A stretch of DNA of 64,000 nt, from contig NC_018394.1 of NCBI RefSeq assembly GCF_000208865.1, positions 1,633,635 through 1,697,634 of the forward strand, in the 5' to 3' direction. The stretch is from Neospora caninum Liverpool (Eukaryota > Apicomplexa > Conoidasida > Eucoccidiorida > Sarcocystidae). Made by a program: the position numbers and the translations under genes. Below, piece by piece: positions 1 through 9,393 of this stretch (position 1 is the stretch's first letter; each line of letters opens with the position of its first letter). The notes beneath the pieces were generated by a model, which was given only the letters and a program-made list of their open reading frames with translations, was not told the origin of the DNA and did no database searches.

Positions 1-1591
1 TGTCGCAGAGAGCCGGGCACTGCTCGGCAAATCGAGCGGCGACGTCGGTTCGGACTCGCCGACCTCGTGGAGCCTCGCCGTTCGTTCCCGGACGGCGACA
101 CCGGTGAAGCTGCAGGCGACAGCGGCGCTCCGGAGGGGACATTCGGATCTGTCGCCGCACAGCCCTTCGCAGCCGCAGCCGACGGGGACGGCGCCGGCGA
201 GAGCAGGTCCGAGCGCGGGGTGTCGGGCGGCGAGTCGTCGTGCCACAGATACTCCTTCATTTGGAGCGAGCGGCAGAGAGCGAGGCCGAGATACATCCCC
301 AAAAGGTTGCAGCCAAAAACGTCGAGAATCAGCTGCAAAGACGCGTGCGAGAGAGGCGAGAGAGGCGAGAAACGCGTGTGGTGACGAGGAGCGCAGAGAG
401 AGAGAGAGGCGGCCGCAGCCGCAAGACGGCGCGAGAGAAGAGGAAGTCCAGGCGCGGCAAAAGTCGCGGGTCTTCGCATCGACAACGNNNNNNNNNNNNN
501 NNNNNNNNNNNNNNNNNNNNNNNNNNNNNNNNNNNNNNNNNNNNNNNNNNNNNNNNNNNNNNNNNNNNNNNNNNNNNNNNNNNNNNNCGAAGGGGATTCG
601 CGCGGAGAGAAAAGGCCACGGAGGGGCCGAAGAGCCATCCACTTACGTGGTCCCACCAGCACTCCCAGAAGTTCGGGAGAATGTGGCGGAGAGAGATTTC
701 CATCCACTCAAACAGCAGCGAGAGAATCCACAAAAGGCGAGCGTCGCGGATAATCAGACCCTTGACGAGCCATCCAAAGAAATGCGCCAAGACAAAGACG
801 TCCATCGACCCCTGAAGAACCCAGAAAACAAACAGAAAAACGGCGAGCGAGGAGAGGTGTATTTCCGAGCACACGAAGACGGGAAGAAAAAGGATCTTCC
901 ACTCTGGATGCGGAGCGCACCCGTCTCGAGCTTGCAGACTCGAAAGATCGGCTGAGAAAGAAGTGTTTTTCTCTCGTGCTCAGACGCGCGAAAGAAACGC
1001 AACACGGTAAACCCCACAGCCGGGACAAGGACGCGTGAAAAAAGGGACAGCGGCAGGGACGACGGAAGAAAATCAGTAAGTGCCCAAGCGGGCGACAGCG
1101 AGGAAGTCTATCGTTTCAGCACGACACAAGACGCGGAAGGTTCGCATTGACTGCGCGACTGCATCCGCAGATCCGCGCGATGGAAATGGTTGCAGGAGTG
1201 TGTGTGGGGAAACGTCGAGAAAGTTTAGGTTCTACAGTGTGTTTCTTCGATTTGGGTATCCAGTTCTTAGTCGCGGCTCGTATCTATGCTGCACATTCTG
1301 GAAACCCATCCAAAGGTTGGTTTTCAACACTATACACTGGACGTCACTGTACTTGTTTGGCACGATTCTATCTCGCGGCACACACACACTGCGCCAAGAT
1401 TTGTCACAGCCTTTCGGCCTCACCGCCAGAGTCGAGAAACTGTGACAATTCTGCGCGTAACTCTTCTCGGGCAAAGGCTTGCCTAGACTCGGATCAATGT
1501 AGCGCAGGCCTCGGCGAACGTCGTCCAGATCCTGCTCGCATTTCAAAAAGAAAAGGAAAAGGGCCATCACAAGCAAAGCAGACTCTTTCCC

Positions 1592-1647
<56 letters not shown>

Positions 1648-2488
1648 CTTTGTGTCTTTGGTGAGATGTGTGTGCGTAGAGCTGTGTCTGCACACGTGTA
1701 TGTACGTGTAGGGGTCTGTGTACACATACGGTATAGATACATGTACGTATATATATATATATATATATATATATCGAAGCGTGGCGGTGAACAGCTGAGA
1801 TGTCGCCGCGGAGCGCTGGCGAGAATGAGCGACAGAGAGGCAGATCGAAAGTGACGGAGTTTTGGAGAGGTGACAAGTGGATGTGTGGCCGCATTTTCCA
1901 GAGATGAAGCGCGACGGGGCGACGGGGGTTTCGTGGCCCAGACGCCTGCGCTTGACTTGATCCTCCGATACGGCTGTGAGGCGAGAGAAAACGAACAGGG
2001 CCCACCTGGAAAAGGAGGAAGACGAGGAGCACGAGGTAAAGCACCGAGCATCCTTTGATGAAGCGCCAAAAAATCGGAGAAGGCCGCACGAGCAATCCGT
2101 CAGGAAACTGGAGCGTCCCAAAGACGAGAAACATCGACACTGCTGCAGTCGATCCCCTGAACGAAAGACACGAAACACCAAAAGACAAAGCCGCGATTCT
2201 ACTTTCTTCAGAACAAGATTCACGTGTGTAGAGTCCACCAACTTGTTAACCTCCACGCATGCACAGGCATCCTCGTGGATCTAAATGCATATACTCATTC
2301 ATATACATATATATATATATATTCATATACAGATATATTCATATATGTGTATATATGTATATAGGCACGTTTAGGAATCTTCTCCTCCGTGGTACATACA
2401 GCGAAGACACCGCATATCTATATGTAGATACAGGGAAGTCCGTCCTTACAGATATGCATCTGCGCACGCCAAAGCACACAAATGCACA

Positions 2489-2532
<44 letters not shown>

Positions 2533-2986
2533 TATGTGTGTGTATGTTAATGTCTTTTTGAGTTGTGTGTTTGGATCCACATGTGAGTGTCTCTGTGTCG
2601 AGCAATTGAATTGCCGGCATTGAGAGGTTTATTGCTGTCGCGCAGAGGGCGAGGAACGATCTGCGGCTCTAGAGAAAAATCGACTGGAAGGAGAGGGGAA
2701 CAAGGACCGTAGGCAGGACGTATCTACCCGAAAGAAGAGAAAAAGAGAGAACAAAGGCTTACCAAACAATTCGGTATTTCAGGTTTTCGGGCTCCGACCC
2801 TGAAGAGACGACTTGAGCAGCGACGAAAATGACCGCCAAAGAGGTGCATAAAGTCGCGACTGTTTTCGGTCTGCCAAGCAAAGAGGAGCGAAAGATCGTC
2901 TCTGGAAATCTCACTCCTCGCACGCTCAAAAAAAGACGAGTGTAACACATACACATCTATTCTTCCATCTTCAGATATATCTAAAT

Positions 2987-3023
<37 letters not shown>

Positions 3024-3049
3024 AGGAGAGAGAGCAGAGTCTATGGATG

Positions 3050-3095
<46 letters not shown>

Positions 3096-3456
3096 TGTCT
3101 ATATGTTGGAGTATGTCTATCCAGATACATGTCTCTCTCGAGGCGTTTGCGGACACAGAGAGAAGGACAGCGCGACGCTCGAACGTTTCTCTGTCTCGAG
3201 AGATCATCTGTTGCAGCGTGTGCGTTTGCCTGGATCGTCACCTGTGCAGCCATCCTTGCTTGAAGAATTCTGGAGCCTGAGAAGCTCGGGCCTGGGGGCC
3301 TATATACTCTCGACTGGGGACAGAAGTCTGAACGCCGACGTGTCTCCTTCGAGGGGAAGACGCCCCGTCAGGACTGGCAAGTGCGTGCGGAGAAGAGGAA
3401 GCAGAAAACGAGGAAGCAAACGCGGGGGAGAGGCGAGAACCGTCGGTCCGCACCAT
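1..3456 (-). CDS. PSS: Phosphatidylserine synthase (base-exchange type), 3' end cut by window edge
   Basis: This is an integral ER membrane enzyme that makes phosphatidylserine by exchanging serine for the head group of an existing phospholipid. Exons I can splice in phase are 3456-3242, 2924-2763, 2156-2006, 1531-1424, 811-647 and 332 to the edge, giving 377 residues so far. The start ATG sits in an AAAAATGG context. Family hallmarks are RPSPIFWRF with the hydrophobic stretch after it, YIDPSLGKPLPEKSY, AHFFGWLVKGLIIRD, LPNFWECWWDH and LDVFGCNLLGMYLG. They fall in the order seen in animal PSS1/PSS2. A Ser/Pro/Ala-rich insertion follows the last motif. The acceptor of exon 2 is the least certain, since a TTTTTTTGAG acceptor was chosen to keep the membrane frame. 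The first 100-base gap lies in the intron before the last visible exon. T. gondii also has a paralogue making phosphatidylthreonine, which I cannot fully exclude. Confidence 0.88.
488..587. other. Assembly gap (100 N)
   Basis: A run of exactly 100 N, a conventional placeholder for a gap of unknown size. It lies in the phosphatidylserine synthase intron between exons 811-647 and 332-1, so no recognised coding sequence is lost. Confidence 0.97.
1591..3092. repeat. Cluster of five (TA)n microsatellites in PSS introns
   Basis: Nearly pure TA dinucleotide arrays occur at about 1591-1648, 1748-1774, 2492-2530, 2989-3020 and 3052-3092, with degenerate TA/TATG sequence at 2300-2365. All fall in phosphatidylserine synthase introns. 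They create false open frames that translate as IYIYIY runs. Confidence 0.9.
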
Positions 3457-4710
3457 TTTTACGGAGAGCGGGAAAACAAAGGAGGCGAGAGACAGGGAGA
3501 CAGAAGCTGAAAACACGTGGGCGGAAAACGGAAAGAATATCAAAACTCACGCGGAGAGGGAAGGAGAAAGAAGAGGGAAGAAAAAGAGGAGGAAAGAAAA
3601 AGAAGAGGGAAGAAAGAAGAGGAAAAAGGAGAGAAAGAGGAGAGGAAGCGGCAAAGGAGAGAGAGAATGGGAGAGAAGGGCGGTGAGGGGAGAGTGTACG
3701 GGACGAAGAAGGAATAAGAGATGCAAAACACCCGAACGAGCGTATCCTCCGTCCACGCTGGAAGACGAGGCCGGGGGCTGTCGACTGGAGACAACTCCTC
3801 TCACAACGCCCTTCTCTTCTCTCGCACCACTCTTCTCTTTTCTCTCATCTCTCTTCCCTTCTCTCTCAAGGCTCTTCTCTTTTCTCCCTCATTTTTATCG
3901 AAGTTCCATGATCGCGCACATTCTTTTCTACGCGCGCGCCTCTGTCGCGAGTTTCTCGCCTGCTTCGCCTGGGAGGGGCGAGGAAGCAAACAGCACGACG
4001 GAGACAATGTGTCTCTCTCGCTGGTCTGATTCGAAGAGAGAGAAAAGAACGCGCTTCTGCCCGGAACCGAAGCGGCAGGAAGCGACGAAAAAACAATCAG
4101 CGCGAGAGAACAGGAAAGACAAACCCACCAGTCCGTTCACGAACGAGCCTCCGCGTCCTGCCGGCGCATGCAAACCCCGTGTCTCTCGGTGTGTTGAGTG
4201 CATGCGCGAGAAAACGAGGTCGCGGCCAGAGGGAAACGCCGAAAAAGGAGAGAACGAAGAAGAAACACCGACTCTGTGTCCTGCATCGCTTGGTTGGGTC
4301 TCAGAGAAGGCCTCTCTGACCGAGGAGACCCAGAAGAGAGAAGAGAGAAGAGGGAAGAAAAAAGAAAGAAGAAAGGGAGAGAAGAAAGAAGAGAGAAGAC
4401 ATGGTCAAGGGAGGAGCGACACGCTGGGCAAAGAAAAGAAAGGAATGCGGAAAAGGCAAAGGATATGCAACCTTCTCATTCTCATCTCTGTATCCACGTG
4501 AAAACGTGTGCGGAGACTGGCAGGGAAAGAAGGTGAACACGCGCGGACACGCCCCTCTCCGTTTTCCTCGACTTCCTCGTTGTCTCTTGTTGTCTCTCCT
4601 GCCTTAAATGTGCTGCCTCTCCGCGTCTTCTCCCTCACCGCGTCTTCTTCCTCTTTTTTTTTTCATCTTCTCCGTCCTCACCGTGCTCCTGGTGCTCTTC
4701 CACAAACATC
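3457..4710. promoter_or_regulatory. Divergent promoter region between PSS (-) and uS10m (+) with mirrored CT-rich leaders
   Basis: The two start codons are 1.25 kb apart, head to head. From about 3530 to 3690 the plus strand is almost purely purine, so the PSS transcript leader would be CT-rich. From about 3800 to 3895 the plus strand is pyrimidine-rich, which is CT-rich for the other gene. A second purine-rich block runs from about 4320 to 4400. CT-rich leaders are common in coccidian transcripts, so this looks like two back-to-back 5' regions. I see no conserved protein in the long open frames here. Confidence 0.5.
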
Positions 4711-6061
4711 ATGGCTCTCGCCGCCTATTCGCTTCGCTCTCTCACGGTCACTTACAACTCCCGCAACAGATCCTCCATGAACGCAACCATCGAGAACCTG
4801 AAAAACACTCTTCTTTGGATGTCTCCTTCTTCTTCTCCTTCTCCTTCTTCTCCCCCTTGGCCTGTGCCGCGTCGCATTGGACGCCGTCAGTGGCGCGTCA
4901 CGTATTTGAAGTCTCCGTTCAAGTACAAATACGCGCTGCGGCACTACGTGTTCGAAGACCATCGCTACGCCTTCTCATTCTACGACGTGGGAAATGTCCA
5001 GGAAGTCGTGAGCGCCTCCCTCGGCGCCATGACTGCCGAAACGAACTGTTCCTGTCGGTTTTCTTGGCACTTCCCAGGAAGGGTAAGAAAGCGACGCTCC
5101 CACGACCCAAATGCGAAGCTATCCCCAACCCCGTCCACAACCCCACTCATACACGTATATGCGTGTACATATTATACGTGTATATGCATGCGTTACATGT
5201 GTACTTTTTCAGGGTTTCGCGTTTAGGCAAGAATGTGTAGGCGTTTAAGCGAGTGGGGATGTTCTGGGCCTACGTTCGAGAGAAGGTGCGATTGCTTACA
5301 CTTGGAGAGGCATACGCGCCAACACAGATGGCTGTGGAGATACATCTACATGCATGTACCTATATATATATATGTGCATGGATATTTGTAGAGGAGAAAG
5401 AAGATATGTGCGTTTTGGATGAAACGTATAATGCCACAAAACATAAATACGTATATATGAGTAGATATATAAGGCAACGATTAAATGTGGATGTATATTT
5501 ATCTGTATGTGTCTGTATAGATGCATCAGTGTGACGAAACCTCTGGTTTCCCCTCCGTTACATTCTGAAAAGGTCGAGGTTGCTGTTTGGCGTTTTGTGG
5601 GAGAGTCGAGTGAGATCGTTCGAGAGCGCCGAAGAGTGGACGGAAGGGAGTGCTGGGTCTTCCTCTTGACATGCGTCTGCAGTTGGTCTCTTTCTCTCTC
5701 TCTGGCAAATTGGCTTTGTCTTCTTGTTCCTGTCTCCCGTTCTCAGCCGCAAGTCTCTCTTCCGACGCCGCCCCGTCTCCTCCCTTCTTCTCGCGCGTCT
5801 GCTCTTTCTGCTGTCTCTTCTTCTCTTCCTTCCTCTTCGGCAGACGACGCGGGAAGCGCGTCAGGTGCCTGTGGCGGAGCGAGGACGAGTCAGGAGGCGA
5901 ACGCGTTCTCGCCCGCGCCGCTTCGCGGTCACTGCCCAACAAACGAGGAATTTATTCGAAAGGCGCTGGAGGAGGAGCAAGCCGTCGAACGCATTCGGAA
6001 GAAACTCGACAAGAAAAAACTACTCTGGTTTCCTGGGAAAACGCCTTGGGCTCCTAAATAA
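4711..6061 (+). CDS. uS10-like ribosomal protein, probably mitochondrial
   Basis: Two exons, 4711-5082 and 5894-6061, join in phase 0 to give 179 residues. The start has an AACATCATGG context. Residues about 9-37 fit the first strand and helix of the S10 fold. After a Ser/Pro linker, the stretch WRVTYLKSPFKYKYALRHYV followed by FEDHRYAFSFYDV matches the S10 pattern of a strand, an SPhxxKxxxxxF loop and a basic strand, which in bacteria reads about SPHVNKDARDQYEIRTHLR. A charged C-terminal extension (EEFIRKALEEEQAVERIRKK, ending WAPK) is not bacterial. Cytosolic eS10/uS10 are different proteins, so this would belong to the small subunit of the mitochondrial ribosome. Other AG sites at 5843 and 5864 would break the frame, so 5894 was chosen. 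Confidence 0.62.
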
Positions 6062-6140
6062 TGACGTCAGACGCCATCTTCTCAACTCTGCATGCTCTCT
6101 TCTGTCCACGCATCGCACGCACATACCTATAAACATCTAC

Positions 6141-6172
<32 letters not shown>

Positions 6173-6552
6173 GTATGCTTGTGTGCCTATCTATCGGTAT
6201 ACACAAGAGCATTTGTCCAAATGTGTATATTCAAAGATAAAGAGGAAGGGGCGTTTTTGAGTGTTCGCATCTGTGGAGGTTTCGCCTATGGGCGACACAC
6301 AGAAGATCGTTGGAACGCGGGAGCCCCAGGTCTGACCCGTTTTGCTTTGGATAAAAACTCTTTCGGTCTGTGAATCGACAGCTCTGCTTTTTTGGCATCT
6401 TTGCATGGATGTTAGAGGCCGTGCTCCAGAGAGAAATGTGGATTTTTGAAGGCGCGTCAAAGTTTGTTCAGTGTCGCTGAAACCAAACTCGCGTTGTCGA
6501 AAAATGGTGTCGTCTGGGAGATGCACTGGAGAGCGCAAAAACGATTCAGAAC

Positions 6553-6612
6553 TGTGCAACTCAAATCGTATAGAGACACTGTAGTGCCTAAGATACTGGG
6601 TATGACTCGGTT
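6553..6612 (-). other. Degenerate mitochondrial cox1-like fragment (NUMT)
   Basis: The plus-strand segment containing CAACTCAAATCGTATAGAGA and GTAGTGCCTAAGA is a diverged copy of one at 23727-23785, which on the minus strand reads as a cox1 N-terminal transmembrane segment. Here a frame break splits the same peptide between frames (ILGTTVSL in one, VSIRFELHSS in another), as expected for a decayed nuclear insert of mitochondrial DNA. Confidence 0.5.
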
Positions 6613-7351
6613 TGCGAGACACAGACAACCCAGTTCTCTAAACGACCGCTGCATGCGCCCCACGAGACTGTGTGTGGAGGTTGGGCGAGAGGAAAGCAAC
6701 ACGAGACAGAGAGAAAGGTCTGTATCGTTTTGGAGAATCCTCATCGGATTCTCGATTCTTCACGAGATCACAACTCAAATTCCACGCAAACTCGTCTTTT
6801 CGACGGCGAAAAAGCAAGACGCAAGTAGCCCCGTCTTGCTCCTCGACTTCGCGCCCGCCGCTGCAAATCGTCAAATTCGCATTCTCGTGTCCAGGATATA
6901 CAAAATATGTGCATGCAGATACATATATATATATACATATATATATATATATGTGCATGTAAAATGTAAACAGGTAAACGTGTGGATGTGTGTATACCTA
7001 CGTGTAGAGAGAGACAGGATCCTTCTTTATCTCATTCTCTTCCCAGAGTGATGCACCCGCATGTGGACACGTACACAAATATATATACGGTTTGTGTATG
7101 CGCATGTGGAGATGCATCTCGAGCTATCCAGCAATTTCTTGTAACTCTCACTCAGCGTTTTCTGGATATAGCTCTCTGCTTCTCCTGCGGGAATGCCCAC
7201 GCAGTACGTTTTTTCTTCCAGGGAACGCGAAAAGGATTCCGTTTCAACTGCATTGCAGGCGCGTGTCTTTCTCCTCTCTTCCGCGTTCCGCTCGTCAAAC
7301 ACCGGGGAGAAAATTCGGGTGGCTTCTTCGGCCGTGTGTTTTTAAGAAAAA

Positions 7352-7482
7352 GAATTCAAGTTTAGAGATTACAGCCTCTTGATTAATATATACTGATGAA
7401 TTATTAATAATAGTACAAGGAATTGTAGCTGTAAGAGCATTACATCCTATTAGGGAAGAACTACTTCTACTTCCGCCACGGA
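7352..7482. other. AT-rich mitochondrial-DNA-like insert (candidate NUMT)
   Basis: About 130 bases have a composition sharply unlike the flanks. They are AT-rich but not a simple repeat, with words such as TGATGAATTATTAATAATAG. An open minus frame reads about IPCTIINNSSVYINQ. Origin from mitochondrial DNA is inferred from composition and from the two cox1-like copies elsewhere. I could not assign it to a mitochondrial gene or rRNA fragment. Confidence 0.35.
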
Positions 7483-8022
7483 AGGTTACCATTGTTTTCG
7501 CAAAAGAAACGAACCTAAAGGGGCGGTGACAACGCGAGAAACAAGTCTGTCATCTTCTGTCTCTGTTCCCAGTGCTCGTTTCCGCTGGAAAGAGAAGTGC
7601 TGCACAGGCTTTCCATAGTTCACTTGCATGCAGATACGCCGGTAGAGAGAGAATTCATCGTCTCTCTGTTCTTTTCTTGCTTCTTTCTCTGGAAAAAGAG
7701 ACAGACGCTGTGTGCACTCTCGCAAACACTGTCTGCGAGACCGCGCACGGGGCCTCAACTTCTGCCATCTTTGTCTCTCGTGTGTGTCGTTCTCCTTTTC
7801 CTTCTGTCTAGAAGAAAAGGAGAGAGCGATTTTCTTCCCCGCAGAGAGAACGGAACGCCTGACTGAGCAGACAGGAAGAGTCGTGCTCGCGACGCGCGAA
7901 ACAGACAAAACGGAAAGCACTTTAGAAGGAAGGGAAGAGGAGAGGAAACGCATGCAGAAGAGAAACGGCGAGAAACGAGGGAGAAAAACAACGTCTGACG
8001 AGACCCCAAAGAAAAAACGCGT

Positions 8023-9393
8023 CTACGTCTGCGTCTCGTCCACCGCGCTGATGTACAGCACTGCAGCATCAAACAGAAAAACACATTCAAAAACAAATTC
8101 AAAGAGTCGCCTTCATCCTTTTGAAAGAAGAAGTTCGACTACGCAAAGACACACAGATCGATCGACATCTAAATATAGATATACACAGGTCGCCACATTC
8201 AGAGGGATATAGATATAGATACATATAGATATGGACAGAAATGGATATACAGAGATATAGGCAGCTGACGATACAGAGATACATGAATGTGTGTACGCAG
8301 CACACGTTCACCCCTGATTCACGTGAGTAGACAATGTATCTCAAAGCTTCTCGCGGCGTTTTGTGTTATTTTCGATGAATGTTTATGAAATACTCTCTGG
8401 AGGCGTTTATCGACTTTTCGTTTCTCAATTCATGCTCACCGTTGTTGCCACGGATCAACGACAGGCCGTACGCGGCGACGAAGTTCCCGTCAACGAATTC
8501 CTCCGTTTTGTCCATTGCGATGTTCATGCGGTCGTCCAGACACGTCAAGACACCTGGAGAACGAAAAGACGAAACGGGGACAAATCGAAAGGGCCGAAAA
8601 GTGGAAACAAAGAGTGGAAAGGGAACAGAAGACTCCTCCCAGAACGGTCAGAGCGGCGTCTCTCGGAGCCTTCGGCGGAGCAGAGAAAATGTCAGAGGGA
8701 AGAAGTCCTGGATGTTGGTGTTTTCAAAAGCACATGTGAACGCACACATGAGCATCTGGAGAGAACGCTCTTCTGCGGTGGAAAGCAGTGATGAAGGCGG
8801 CAGGCTGAAACCATTTAAGGCCGTTGGTGTGTTCAGCAATCAACAGAACTTGGTGGTCTGGAACAGAGATCACGCATCTGCATGTCTGGGTTGTTTGCAG
8901 CTGGAGCTGAGAACGGAATCTGCGTCAATAGAGGAGTCACGATCACCTGATGGCTGTCGCTCTCGAGGTTGCTTCAACAGCGAGGGAAACAGACTACTCA
9001 GATGCTAGTCACAAGTTGTAATACTCGGTTATTCTCTCCTGACTAAATGGTGAACGCCATGCTCGCAGAAAGTGTAAGAACATTGTCGCAGTGGAGACGC
9101 GGAAAAGAGGCTCGTGTACGGCTAAGAAGAAAGGCCAGAAGGCACCCCCCAACTTTCGGCCGAAAAAAGAGCAAGAAAAGAGAATCTCAACGAGTCGAGA
9201 GGACGCAGGCATTGTGGCGGACAGCGGAGAGTGAAGGATGCACAAACCTGTGGAGATCTTCTTTTTAGAGGGACGCATAGGGGGGACGTGCTTTACCTCG
9301 GTAGTCTGTTCCATTGCTGAGGCGAACCACAACACGCTGCCCGATAACTTTCTGCAGGAAGTCACTCGGAGACTTCTTCGCGTTTGTCGCCAT
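8023..9393 (-). CDS. LSM6: U6 snRNA-associated Sm-like protein LSm6
   Basis: Exons 9393-9297, 8553-8440 and 8060-8023 splice to exactly 83 codons (82 residues plus stop), the usual LSm6 length. The protein starts MATNAKKSPSDFLQKVIGQ. It carries Sm motif 1 (VVVRLSNGTDYRGVLTCLDD, then RMNIAMDKTEE) and Sm motif 2 (IRGNNVLYI), then a short tail ending DETQT. LSm6 is one of seven subunits in both the nuclear LSm2-8 ring, which binds the U6 snRNA 3' end for splicing, and the cytoplasmic LSm1-7 ring used in mRNA decapping and decay. The last exon is only 38 bases and easy to miss; a nearby competing frame reading LRYIVYSRE lacks a sensible end. It lies downstream of SSRP1 on the same strand. Confidence 0.95.

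Larger units (their letters stand above)
6062..8022. other. Intergenic region with organelle-like fragments
   Basis: I find no credible gene between uS10m and LSm6, whose 3' ends face each other. The stretch holds (TA)n tracts at about 6149-6172 and 6926-6952 and two AT-rich pieces of mitochondrial appearance, listed separately. Confidence 0.6.

Noticed and set aside
8099..8344. Alternative LSm6 last exon reading LRYIVYSRESGV
   Set aside because: The exon at 8060-8023 gives the exact NNVLYIS motif and correct length; the alternative runs into simple repeats.
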